NCBI GenBank assembly: GCA_947630095.1
Contig: CANRGI010000062.1
Location: forward strand, 1 to 7,105
DNA from: an uncultured Bacilli bacterium
Lineage (GTDB): Bacteria; Bacillota_I; Bacilli_A; RF39; UBA660
Direction of reading: 5' to 3'
Length of the DNA: 7,105 nucleotides
Position 1 is the stretch's first letter; each line of letters begins with the position of its first letter. Shown piece by piece: positions 1 to 6,523 of the stretch. The notes beneath the pieces are model-generated. The model was given only the letters and a program-made list of their open reading frames with translations, ran no database searches and was not told the DNA's origin. Made by a program: the position numbers and the translations under genes.

Positions 1-263
1 ATATTCATATTATCTTTTAAAGATTTTTCTAATTCTTCTGTTTTAAGAAATGCCCATGAATATGTTAAATCTCTTGCATTATCTATAACTTCATAAATAA
101 TCTCGTCTCTTGTTTCACTTCTTGTAACGTGCATTACTGTATCACTAGCAACATATTCAGGAGTACCTACATCTTTTTTAATATCTTTAACTATATAAGC
201 AATTAAACATATTATCAAAAAAATAATTATTGTAATTAATACTAGTCCTTCATTTTTCTTCAT
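1..263 (-). CDS. N-terminal part of a membrane-anchored protein of unknown function (runs off the window)
   Basis: The reading frame is open from an ATG at 263 to the window edge, giving 87 codons of an incomplete protein. It begins MKKNEGLVLITIIIFLIICL, so a short charged N-terminus is followed by one hydrophobic segment (about residues 7-24) and then a mostly polar, charged region containing KDIKKDVGTPEYVASD and TRSETRDEIIYEVIDNA. This looks like a single-pass protein with its bulk outside the membrane. There is no lipobox cysteine in a convincing position. The start is supported by an AGAGGAG ribosome binding site about 6 bases upstream. It begins only 11 bases after the CPBP-like gene stops, so the two are very probably co-transcribed from the promoter near 1048. 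I do not recognise the family, and the C-terminal part that would identify it is outside the window. Confidence 0.75.
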   Translation of the reverse strand, partial: MKKNEGLVLITIIIFLIICLIAYIVKDIKKDVGTPEYVASDTVMHVTRSETRDEIIYEVIDNARDLTYSWAFLKTEELEKSLKDNMN

Positions 264-274
264 ATTAACTCCTC

Positions 275-928
275 TTATAACATAATTAATTGTAATAAAT
301 CATATATTAAATAAACTAAGCAAGGCATTACTATAGTATTTGATTTTTCATAAGATACACTTAAAATAATACCTGTATAAGCAAATGGAATAATAGATAA
401 TAAGTCGTTAATTCCAGTTATATTATACCCGATTTGGAAAATACCATAAATTAAACTTGAAAATATTATAAAGAAATATTTATTTTGTAATATATCTTTA
501 AATACTTTTCTAAATACTATTTGTTCAGTTAATAAAGTTATGCCAAACACATAAAATAACATAAGTATAAAACTTTTTGAAAATAAACTTCTTATTATAT
601 TTGAATTAGTATAACCAAAATCTGGATATATTTTATAAATTATAGTCGATATAAGCGCTAGGCCTATAATTATTAAAAATGAATAAAAGAAAGCCTTTCC
701 TATATTTTTTAGTGCATTCTTTTTAAATGTTTTTATATCTTTTATTAAATCTTCTCTATAAATATAGCAAAATAGTAAAAGTAATAAAAACATAAACATA
801 AACCTACATAAAAGTTCTCTCCAGTTACTACTTGTTAAACTAGGTAAAAACATATTAAGTATTTCAGGTACTAAAATATAAAGTAAAAATACCCCTATTC
901 CTCTTATTAGTTTATTATATTTTTTCAT
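275..928 (-). CDS. CPBP-family (CAAX protease/bacteriocin-processing-like) membrane protein with degenerate active-site motifs
   Basis: A 217-residue, very hydrophobic protein with about six to seven membrane segments (around residues 8-28, 40-57, 78-98, 118-134, 150-168, 175-192 and 198-216). The layout matches the CPBP (Abi) intramembrane metalloprotease family. Its three motifs are recognisable but altered. The EExxxR motif is E135-Q136-IVF-R140. The FGxxH-type motif in SSLIYGIFQ has Gln165 where His is expected. The last HxxxN motif is Y206-LIY-D210. Established knowledge: in this family the glutamates, two histidines and the Asn carry out catalysis, as in Rce1. Inference: this member is probably not a protease, or works differently. 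Non-catalytic-looking CPBP proteins are often found with peptide bacteriocins or peptide signals, where they are proposed to give immunity or assist processing, and a 12-residue peptide gene lies just upstream. The start at 928 is supported by AAGGAG five bases ahead. The stop is 11 bases before the next operon gene. Confidence 0.75.
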   Translation of the reverse strand: MKKYNKLIRGIGVFLLYILVPEILNMFLPSLTSSNWRELLCRFMFMFLLLLLFCYIYREDLIKDIKTFKKNALKNIGKAFFYSFLIIIGLALISTIIYKIYPDFGYTNSNIIRSLFSKSFILMLFYVFGITLLTEQIVFRKVFKDILQNKYFFIIFSSLIYGIFQIGYNITGINDLLSIIPFAYTGIILSVSYEKSNTIVMPCLVYLIYDLLQLIML

Positions 929-933
929 AAAAA

Positions 934-990
934 CTCCTTAAAATAGAACCAAACCCCCATTAGTATTTAGGTTAAATTATAACCAAGGAA
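934..990 (-). promoter_or_regulatory. Possible alternative RNA structures linking the 12-residue peptide to the CPBP ribosome binding site
   Basis: The transcript between the peptide and the CPBP start contains competing short complementarities. GGTTA (984-980, inside the last two peptide codons) can pair with TAACC (974-970). The same AACC can instead pair, with its flanking AAA and one bulged base, with TTTGGTT (953-947). The peptide bases TCCTT (989-985) are complementary to AAGGA (939-935), which is the ribosome binding site of the CPBP gene, and this pairing extends by G-U pairs at both ends. A ribosome translating the peptide would disrupt that pairing. All stems are short and A+T-rich, so this could be chance; no energy calculation was possible. 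Confidence 0.2.
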
Positions 991-1015
991 GATGTTTTCT
1001 TAGCCAATCTAACAT
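977..1015 (-). CDS. 12-residue peptide MLDWLRKHLPWL at the head of the CPBP operon
   Basis: A complete short gene: ATG at 1015, eleven further codons, TAA at 979-977. Its ribosome binding site, AGGAGGTG at 1021-1028, is among the strongest in the window and sits five bases before the ATG. A strong extended -10 promoter lies just upstream. The peptide MLDWLRKHLPWL is amphipathic: Leu2, Trp4, Leu5, Leu9, Trp11 and Leu12 are hydrophobic, and Asp3, Arg6, Lys7 and His8 are polar. It carries two Trp in a region where Trp is rare (none in the RnfC-like, UvrC and ATPase proteins). An in-frame ATG at 1039 would give a 20-residue form, but its extra codons would include the ribosome binding site itself, so 1015 is preferred. 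The CPBP gene begins 48 bases downstream. Possible roles are a secreted signal, a membrane-active peptide, or a leader peptide controlling the CPBP gene. I do not recognise a known family. Confidence 0.6.
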   Translation of the reverse strand: MLDWLRKHLPWL

Positions 1016-1020
1016 ATTTT

Positions 1021-1028
1021 CACCTCCT
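1021..1028 (-). promoter_or_regulatory. Strong ribosome binding site of the 12-residue peptide
   Basis: The bases AGGAGGTG read on the minus strand match the 16S anti-Shine-Dalgarno almost perfectly and lie five bases before the ATG at 1015. This site decides the start of the peptide and is the main reason for treating so short a frame as translated. Confidence 0.75.
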
Positions 1029-1043
1029 ATACTATACATACTA

Positions 1044-1052
1044 ATTATATCA
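1044..1052 (-). promoter_or_regulatory. Extended -10 promoter for the peptide/CPBP operon
   Basis: On the minus strand the sequence reads TGATATAAT, a perfect TATAAT preceded by the extended TGn element. No good -35 box stands at the usual distance (TATTCA is the nearest), as is common for extended -10 promoters. Transcription would start near 1037, leaving a leader of about 20 bases before the peptide ATG and placing the ribosome binding site at its end. It lies 42-50 bases past the stop of the RnfC-like gene and so starts a separate unit. Confidence 0.6.
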
Positions 1053-1093
1053 AGTTTGCAAATAAATGAATATATATTTTTAAAAATTTTACA

Positions 1094-1909
1094 TTAATTT
1101 ATGTTAATGATATCAATATTATCGTCTAATAGTATATTAGTGTTAGTGAATTTTCTTTTTAAATTTATAATTACTTCATTAGCAGTTATTCCTAATACTT
1201 TTAATATTTCGTCTAAATTACTATATCTTTTAGTTTTAATTACAGATATATTTTTACTATGTATAAGTGTAAAATAAACATAATCTCTTTTTCTACATTT
1301 CTTTAAAGAAGTATAGATATCTATGATATTATATAAAGATAAAATATCCTCTTCTTCTTTATTAGTTATAAATTCTACTCCTATATTAGGGTATGTACCT
1401 AAAAATGTAAAAAGTTTTTGATATATTCTAGTATTTCTTTTATCAATTTTAATAACTACTTTTAAATTAGGATAAGTTAAACTTATTAAGTCTAATGTTT
1501 CTAATACTATATTTATATTTTCTTCTAAAATGTATTCGTCTTTTAAATCATAATTATTAATAGAATTAATATAAAGAGATAACTTCTTACTTTTAGGTAA
1601 GTATGCACGTTTAATGTTTTCTACCTTTGCTTTATATATATCTTCTATAGATATTATTTTTTTATCTACTTTATCTTTAAAATCATTTTCTATTACAAGC
1701 ACATTTAAAGGGCCATTATAACTATTAAGTTCACTTAGTCCATATAACATACCTGATACAGGAGAATAGATTTTTTCTCCATTAAAAATTGATATTTGCT
1801 TATCTTTATATACTTTTTTATCTTCGTTTATATTTAATTCGTCACTATTATTATAAGGAATATATATATAATCTACTGTATATATAATATTTACTTCATT
1901 TTCACTCAT
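1094..1909 (-). CDS. Divergent RnfC-like protein without cofactor-binding motifs
   Basis: A 271-residue soluble-looking protein that I match to RnfC (the NADH-binding subunit of Rnf/Nqr-type complexes) by the order of its segments. Residues 33-76 resemble the RnfC N-terminal barrel-sandwich domain (VYKDKQIS, then IYSPVSGMLYGLSE, then PLNVLVIEND). Residues 109-160 follow the RnfC pattern around the ECEP motif, but ECEP is replaced (LYINSINNYDLKDEYILEE). Residues 205-245 resemble the RnfC strand-rich region (YFTLIHSKNISVI, then NLDEILKVLG). The glycine-rich GxGGAxFP flavin/NADH loop expected near residue 103 is missing. The C-terminal ferredoxin domain is absent and only one cysteine is present (Cys205), so no iron-sulfur cluster is likely. 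Inference: a redox-inactive relative, perhaps structural or regulatory. The start at 1909 is supported by AAGGAGGA seven bases upstream. It lies 54 bases after uvrC and may be co-transcribed with it. Confidence 0.6.
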   Translation of the reverse strand: MSENEVNIIYTVDYIYIPYNNSDELNINEDKKVYKDKQISIFNGEKIYSPVSGMLYGLSELNSYNGPLNVLVIENDFKDKVDKKIISIEDIYKAKVENIKRAYLPKSKKLSLYINSINNYDLKDEYILEENINIVLETLDLISLTYPNLKVVIKIDKRNTRIYQKLFTFLGTYPNIGVEFITNKEEEDILSLYNIIDIYTSLKKCRKRDYVYFTLIHSKNISVIKTKRYSNLDEILKVLGITANEVIINLKRKFTNTNILLDDNIDIININ

Positions 1910-1928
1910 AATATTATCCTCCTTTACT

Positions 1929-1945
1929 ATAATAACACTTATTAT
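1929..1945 (-). repeat. A+T-only inverted repeat between uvrC and the RnfC-like gene
   Basis: A perfect 7-base inverted repeat (ATAATAA and TTATTAT) is separated by three bases and lies just upstream of the ribosome binding site of the RnfC-like gene. It has no following T-run, so it is not a standard terminator. It could be a weak hairpin or an operator, or chance in such A+T-rich DNA. Confidence 0.3.
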
Positions 1946-1963
1946 TTTATTTATAAAGAAAAA

Positions 1964-3666
1964 TTATTCTTTTTCACTATTCATACTACTTAAATAATTA
2001 TATAAGTTTTTTGCTACTGTTTTAGGTAAAACACTTTCTAAGTCTTCTATAGTACTTTCTTTCATTTTCTTTAAACTACCAAATTTCTTTATTAATTCTT
2101 TTCTTCTGTTTTCTCCTATTCCTTGTACATTATCAAGTACACTTTGAATACTACCTTTACTTCTTATTTGTCTATGATAGTTTATTGTAAATCTATGTAC
2201 TTCGTCACTTATTCTAGTAAGTAAATAAAATACATTACTTTTTTTATCTATTTTATAAGACATTAAAGTATCTCCGTCTATTAATTCACTAAGAGAGTGT
2301 TTATCGTCTTTTGCTAAACCACATACTTTAATATGTAAGTTTAAATCATTAAGTACACTATTGCAGGCATTTATTTGATTAATTCCACCATCTACTAATA
2401 TTAAATCAGGTATTCTACTTTTATTTAATAAAACACTTTGATATCTTCTATATATAACTTCTTTCATAGAACCAACATCATCATTTTGTTCTTTAGATAT
2501 TTTAAATTTTCTATAGTCTTTAGTTGAAGGAACACCATCTATAAATGTTACCATACCACTTACTGTAAAAGAACCAAATAAATTAGAGTTATCAAATGAT
2601 TCGATTACTGATAAATTTTCTATACCTAATAATTTACCTAAATCTTTACAAGCATCATAAGTTCTCGCTTCTGTTTTGTATTGCATTTCTAAATCATTTT
2701 TATAGTTTATTTTAGCATTAGTTTTAGCAAGGTCAAATAGATGCTTCTTTTTTCCTTTACTAGCGCTTAGTACTTTAGTATTACATACACTACTTAATAA
2801 AGATAAATCTAAATTATCTGGTACGATTACCTCTTTAGGGGCTATGTTTTTCTTAGCATAAAAGTTTACTATATAATATTCCATAGTTTCTTTTTCGTCG
2901 TCTATTAAAGGAAATATATTCTTTTTATTTCCCACTAATTTACCATTTCTTAAAAAGAATACCACTATACTTATATAACCATTTTCAGAGTAATAATTAA
3001 ATATATCTCTATTTATACCATCATTAAGTTCTACTTTTTGACGCTCGAATACAACTTTGATATAATCAAGTTCATTTTTAAGTTCTAATGCTACTTCATA
3101 ATTAAGATTATCTGAATTTATTTTAATTTTTTCTTGTATTTTATTTATTAATATTTCGTCGTGACCATTTAATATAGATATAATTTCATTTCTCATATCT
3201 TTAGTATCTATATCTTTATGTATACAGTAACCTAAACATTCGCCTATATGATAATATAAGCACTCTTTCTTAGGCATTTTATCACATTTTTTTAAAGGAT
3301 ATAATCTATTTATTAGAGATACTAATCTTCTTGCAGCATAAGAATTAGGATAAGGACCAAATAACATTTTATTCTTTTTATTTATATTTATTTCTCTTTT
3401 AACACTTAAACTAGGATACTTTTCATTTTTAAATTCAATATAAGGGTAACTCTTATCGTCTTTAAGTAGTATGTTATAATATAATCAAAATCTACTATTT
3501 CACTTACTAATTTTTTAGTTTTACCTACTACTCTACCATTAAAATAACTCTTAAGTCTATTTTTAAGTATCTTTGCTTTACCTACATAAATAACTACACC
3601 TGAAGAATTTTTCATTAAATAGCATCCAGGTAACATAGGGACTAATTGAAGTTTTTCTTTTATCAT
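1964..3666 (-). pseudogene. uvrC: UvrABC system protein C, broken by a small frameshifting deletion in the GIY-YIG domain
   Basis: UvrC is the nuclease of nucleotide excision repair that cuts on both sides of a lesion bound by UvrB. The first frame runs from ATG 3666 through a normal GIY-YIG start (GCYLMKN, IYVGKAK with Tyr27, LKNRLKSYF with Arg37) to DFDYIIT at residue 65, then leaves frame and stops at 3406. The correct protein resumes in another frame at about 3475 (NILLKDDKSYPYIEF) and continues uninterrupted to 1964. It contains four cysteines in KKC-x7-C-x7-C-x3-C as in the UvrC iron-sulfur site, a UVR helix (about NLNYEVALELKNELDYIK) for UvrB binding, an RNase H-like nuclease with ESFD, LVDGG and DEVH, and a C-terminal helix-hairpin-helix pair (VQGIGENRRKELIKKFGS). 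About 22 residues, including the expected catalytic Glu of GIY-YIG, are missing. ATG 3666 is preferred over upstream GTG codons because AGTGGTGA precedes it. It may be a real mutation or an assembly error. Confidence 0.88.
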
Positions 3667-3681
3667 TGTCTTCACCACTTA

Positions 3682-3707
3682 TATTTTATCAAATTATTAA
3701 TAAAATA
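3682..3707 (-). repeat. Inverted repeat upstream of uvrC, overlapping a -10-like sequence
   Basis: TATTTTAT and ATAAAATA form a perfect 8-base inverted repeat around a 10-base spacer in the 49-base gap between the second permease and uvrC. One arm overlaps TGATAAAAT, which resembles an extended -10 box, but a start from it would fall inside the uvrC ribosome binding site. I therefore cannot call a promoter. It may be an operator or a chance A+T palindrome. No LexA-type box is visible. Confidence 0.25.
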
Positions 3708-3715
3708 ACTAGTAA

Positions 3716-4432
3716 TCATTTAAGTAAATCTATATTATTATATTTTTTAATAACTAAATAAGATATAATATGTACAATAATTATAGAGATAAATAAACTT
3801 ATTAAAATGTATACATAATAACTATAAATAAGATTAATTTTTAAAATAAATTTACTAATTATTAAACTTATTAACCAAGAAGGTATTAGTAAAGTTATGT
3901 AAATAATATTAGAAAGCACAGTTATAGTTAAAATAGATTTACTTTTAGAGTAACCTAGTACATTATATAAAGAAATTTCTGTTTTAGATAATATTATATA
4001 GTTAAATGTAAATAGTATTATTAGGATAAATAATAATAAAAGTAAAACTGTTATAATAAATTTTAATATAGTAGATATTTTTATTCCCAATGAATTAGTG
4101 GTACTTATATATGTAGTAATATTATTTAGTTTAACTTTATTATCTTTTAAAAAACTTTTCAAATCTTCTTTAGTTACAAATATTATATTAAAAGTATTAT
4201 CTGTTATTTCATAATATTCTATAGATTTTAAATTTAAATTTTTTTCTTTAATATAATCAGAGGTAAAAGATAAAGTCCTATATTCTACTCTTTGCATTTC
4301 AATATTTTCTTTATGAGCATAATAACTATTTAAAATTATTAAAAAAGATATTAAAATTATTATAAAGAGAATTATAAGTAAACTTTTTAAGTATCTTTTT
4401 TTATTTATTAAACCTTTTATATATATTTTCAT
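3716..4432 (-). CDS. FtsX/MacB-like ABC transporter permease, second subunit (short form)
   Basis: A 238-residue membrane protein with the four-helix plan of FtsX/MacB-type exporter permeases: helix 1 at about residues 17-35, an external region of only about 85 residues (36-122), then helices at about 123-148, 168-192 and 198-226. The segment EISLYNVLGYSKSKSI after helix 2 matches the conserved cytoplasmic coupling region of the family (usually like EIgilRAlGasrrdI), which contacts the ATPase. The start ATG overlaps the stop of the first permease (ATGA) and has AGGAG ten bases upstream, so translation is coupled. Together with the ATPase at 5587-6255 and the first permease it should form a heteromeric exporter that acts on membrane or envelope substrates; the substrate is unknown. 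The external domain is too short for the full MacB periplasmic domain. Confidence 0.8.
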   Translation of the reverse strand: MKIYIKGLINKKRYLKSLLIILFIIILISFLIILNSYYAHKENIEMQRVEYRTLSFTSDYIKEKNLNLKSIEYYEITDNTFNIIFVTKEDLKSFLKDNKVKLNNITTYISTTNSLGIKISTILKFIITVLLLLLFILIILFTFNYIILSKTEISLYNVLGYSKSKSILTITVLSNIIYITLLIPSWLISLIISKFILKINLIYSYYVYILISLFISIIIVHIISYLVIKKYNNIDLLK

Positions 4433-5594
4433 AACATTATATCTCCTATACTACTTTTATAAATCTTTCTTACACATAAAGCACTAATAAATATAAAATA
4501 AATAATTATTAAAAACATATAAATAAATACTGGAATATATGATATTTTTATAGATAGAATACTATATTCAATATCGTTTCTCAATAAAAACATAAATAAA
4601 TATTTAGTTAATAGTAATAAAATTAAACTTATTATAAATGATATTAAAAGTATTTCTAGTATACTTAGTATTAATAATTTTTTAATATCACTTTTAGTAA
4701 AACCTAATGCTTTATATAAAGCAAGAGTATTATTTTTTTCTTGAATAAATATTTTTATATAAAAATGTAATATAATTATAGAAATTATAGGCATTACAAG
4801 TAATATAATTTTAGATATTTTTAATGTTACATCTAAAAAGTCAGCATCTACTGAAGTTACAAAGTAATCTATATTATTTTTTTCTAGTAAATTAGTAACT
4901 TTACTTACATTTTTAATACTATTTACATATATCTTTGCTACTTCACTTATATTACCATTTAAATTTAATTCTTTTTTTAAATCTATAAAACTATTCTCAC
5001 TCATAAAACAAGTTTTATATCCATCATAATCATAAAAATCTTCTCCATTAAAAAGACCTACTAATTTTAAATTTTTATTTACATAATTAATATCATACTC
5101 ATTTTTTTCTTCGTTATAAGTATAACCTTTAAATGTTACTAATATATCTTCTTTAATTAAATTAGAATTATCTTGATAAGTAGATTTATCTCTATTTTTA
5201 TCTTCTTCTAAGTTTGTTTTAACAGGACATATTAACTCATAATCGCTTTTAATATCACTTCCACTTATAACTTTTGGACTAAAAGTTTTATAAGTGGCTT
5301 TAATTATTACATTACCACCAAACTTAGGGATATTAGCATAAGTTTTATATAATCATTATCTTTTAAATTAAGTTTTTTAAGAGCATCTATATCTTTTTCA
5401 TATACTTGTATAACTCTAGTATCATAATTAGCATTTGTCATAGAAATAACAGTATTAGATAATGTTTTATAAAAAGTAAAAGGTATAAAGATAAGTAAAA
5501 GTATAATAGTAATTACTAATATAAATACAACTTTTTTAGATATACCTTTATTATTTTTATGAGATAAAATAATAAAATCTTTAATATTACCCAT
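4429..5594 (-). pseudogene. FtsX/MacB-like ABC transporter permease, first subunit, split by a one-base frameshift
   Basis: Two frames make one gene. The first starts at ATG 5594 (MGNIKDFIILSHKN, with GGAGTGAT five bases upstream), includes helix 1 (about residues 21-43) and reads to DNDYIK near 5345 before stopping early at 5307. The second frame is open across 5340-4429 and continues the protein (YANIPKFGGNVIIKATYKTF), giving an external domain of about 215 residues. It then has three helices (about residues 260-283, 305-331 and 349-375 of the repaired protein) and the family coupling segment LALYKALGFTKSDIKKL. Adding one A to the AAAA run at 5343-5346 restores exactly 388 codons plus TGA, with DNDYIKTYANIPKF across the join. 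The ATPase gene overlaps its start by 8 bases and the second permease overlaps its stop by ATGA. The lesion may be a sequencing or assembly error, a recent mutation or, less likely, slippage. Confidence 0.82.
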
Positions 5595-6255
5595 TTTTTA
5601 TCACTCCATCATTTATATAAAATAATGTATCAGCATATTTTTTTATTTTATCATTATGAGTAACTACTATAACACATTTACCACTTTTACTAATACTCTT
5701 TAAAAGTTTAAATATATAAGTTTCATTTTCACTATCTAAAGCACCAGTTGGTTCGTCTGCGATTAAGTAAGTAGGGTCATTTATTAAAGCCCTTATAATA
5801 GCAACTCTTCCTGCTTCTCCACCAGAAAGTTTACTTGGCATAGCATTTATTCTATCTTCAAGACCAAAATCTTTAAACAATTTTATAGCATATTCTTTAT
5901 AATCATTTTTAGTTTTATCTTTATTTATTATAGTAGGTAATAATACATTTTCTATTGCAGTTAAGTTTTTATCTAAAAAGTGTGACTGAAATACAAAGCC
6001 AATTTCCTTATTCCTTAAATGGGCTTTTTCTTTTTCATTTAAAGTATTAACATTTTTACCATTTAATAAATAAGAACCGCTTGTAGGAGTATCTAATAAA
6101 CCTATGATGTTTACCAAAGTAGTTTTACCTGCTCCACTTCTTCCCATGATGGCATACATCTTTCCTTTTTCAAATTTTAAACTGATATTTTTAAGTATTT
6201 CTATTTCATTTTCTTTATTTTCATTAAATATTTTACTTATGTTTTCTAAATTCAT
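5587..6255 (-). CDS. ABC transporter ATP-binding protein, MacB/LolD/YtrE type
   Basis: A 222-residue cytoplasmic ATPase that powers the adjacent FtsX/MacB-like permeases. All ATPase motifs are present: Walker A GRSGAGKT (residues 38-45), Q-loop Gln90 in FVFQSHFL, signature LSGGE (143-147), Walker B YLIADE (163-168), D-loop GALD and switch His200 in VVTHND. ADEPTGALD and GLLDTPTSG are typical of the MacB/LolD exporter branch. A start at 6288 would add 11 residues, but that ATG overlaps the probable -10 box and has no ribosome binding site. ATG 6255 gives the usual family N-terminus (MNLENISKIF) and has an AGAAG element about six bases ahead, so it is preferred. The stop overlaps the first permease start by eight bases. 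It follows its own promoter just after the terminator of the 47-residue gene. Confidence 0.92.
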   Translation of the reverse strand: MNLENISKIFNENKENEIEILKNISLKFEKGKMYAIMGRSGAGKTTLVNIIGLLDTPTSGSYLLNGKNVNTLNEKEKAHLRNKEIGFVFQSHFLDKNLTAIENVLLPTIINKDKTKNDYKEYAIKLFKDFGLEDRINAMPSKLSGGEAGRVAIIRALINDPTYLIADEPTGALDSENETYIFKLLKSISKSGKCVIVVTHNDKIKKYADTLFYINDGVIKNG

Positions 6256-6280
6256 ATTATCTTCTACTTTCTGATAAAAG

Positions 6281-6307
6281 ATTATCATATCATATAATTT
6301 AAGTCAA
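6281..6307 (-). promoter_or_regulatory. Promoter of the ABC exporter operon
   Basis: TTGACT (6307-6302) is a 5-of-6 match to the -35 consensus and GATAAT (6286-6281) a 5-of-6 match to the -10, but the spacing is short at 15 bases. TAATCT at 17 bases is a weaker alternative -10. It lies directly behind the terminator at 6308-6331 and would start transcription near 6274, about 20 bases before ATG 6255. Confidence 0.5.
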
Positions 6308-6331
6308 GAAAAAAGACTTATTATAAGCCTT
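6308..6331 (-). terminator. Intrinsic terminator after the 47-residue gene
   Basis: AAGGCTTA (6331-6324) pairs with TAAGTCTT (6320-6313) around a three-base loop, with one G-U pair, and runs into a stretch of six T. The stem begins within the gene's own TAA stop codon. It separates the small gene from the exporter operon. Confidence 0.75.
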
Positions 6332-6473
6332 ATTTCACTAATTTTTTTACTATTTCTTCTCTTTTATTTTCTTCTAAAGTAAATAGTTTTAAAAGTAGTA
6401 TAGTTAAATTTTCTATATCTTCTTTAGGTAAATTTACATTATCTTTAATATAACTTTCTATTATCTCTTTCAT
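6330..6473 (-). CDS. 47-residue protein of unknown function in a self-contained transcription unit
   Basis: A short gene with ATG at 6473 and TAA at 6332-6330, preceded by the strong ribosome binding site AAGGAAGTGA three bases upstream. The product starts MKEIIESYIKDNVNLPKEDI and ends EENKREEIVKKLVK. It has no membrane segment, cysteine or signal peptide. It is rich in Lys, Glu, Leu and Ile and reads as two or three short amphipathic helices, with LTILLLKLFTL (about residues 23-33) as a likely helical core, so a small dimer or helical bundle is plausible. It has its own promoter (6494-6523) and terminator (6308-6331), which argues that the frame is real. It lies between ruvB and the exporter operon, but nothing links it functionally to either. 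I do not recognise a family. Confidence 0.7.
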   Translation of the reverse strand: MKEIIESYIKDNVNLPKEDIENLTILLLKLFTLEENKREEIVKKLVK

Positions 6474-6493
6474 ACTTCACTTCCTTAGCACAT

Positions 6494-6523
6494 ATTATAT
6501 AACATATATGTATTTAAAATCAA
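6494..6523 (-). promoter_or_regulatory. Promoter of the 47-residue gene
   Basis: A perfect TATAAT (6499-6494) stands 18 bases from TTGATT (6523-6518), a 4-of-6 match to the -35 consensus that directly abuts the ruvB stop codon. The spacer contains the palindrome ACATATATGT (6502-6511), which could be an operator or chance. Transcription would start near 6487, just before the ribosome binding site. Confidence 0.6.

Noticed and set aside
1013..1039. A longer 20-residue form of the small peptide starting at ATG 1039
   Set aside because: Its extra codons would cover the strong ribosome binding site at 1021-1028, and no ribosome binding site precedes 1039. The start would also fall at or near the expected transcription start.
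1053..1093. Terminator in the A+T palindrome after the RnfC-like gene
   Set aside because: TTTTTAAAAA-like symmetry is present, but there is no G+C-containing stem and no clean T-run after it.
1964..3367. An independent 467-residue gene beginning at 3367
   Set aside because: The frame upstream of that Met continues to encode typical UvrC sequence back to about 3475, and no ribosome binding site precedes it; it is the downstream part of the broken uvrC.
4429..5004. An independent 191-residue permease starting at 5004
   Set aside because: The open frame extends far upstream to 5340 with sequence that joins the first permease fragment after a one-base correction, and no ribosome binding site precedes 5004.
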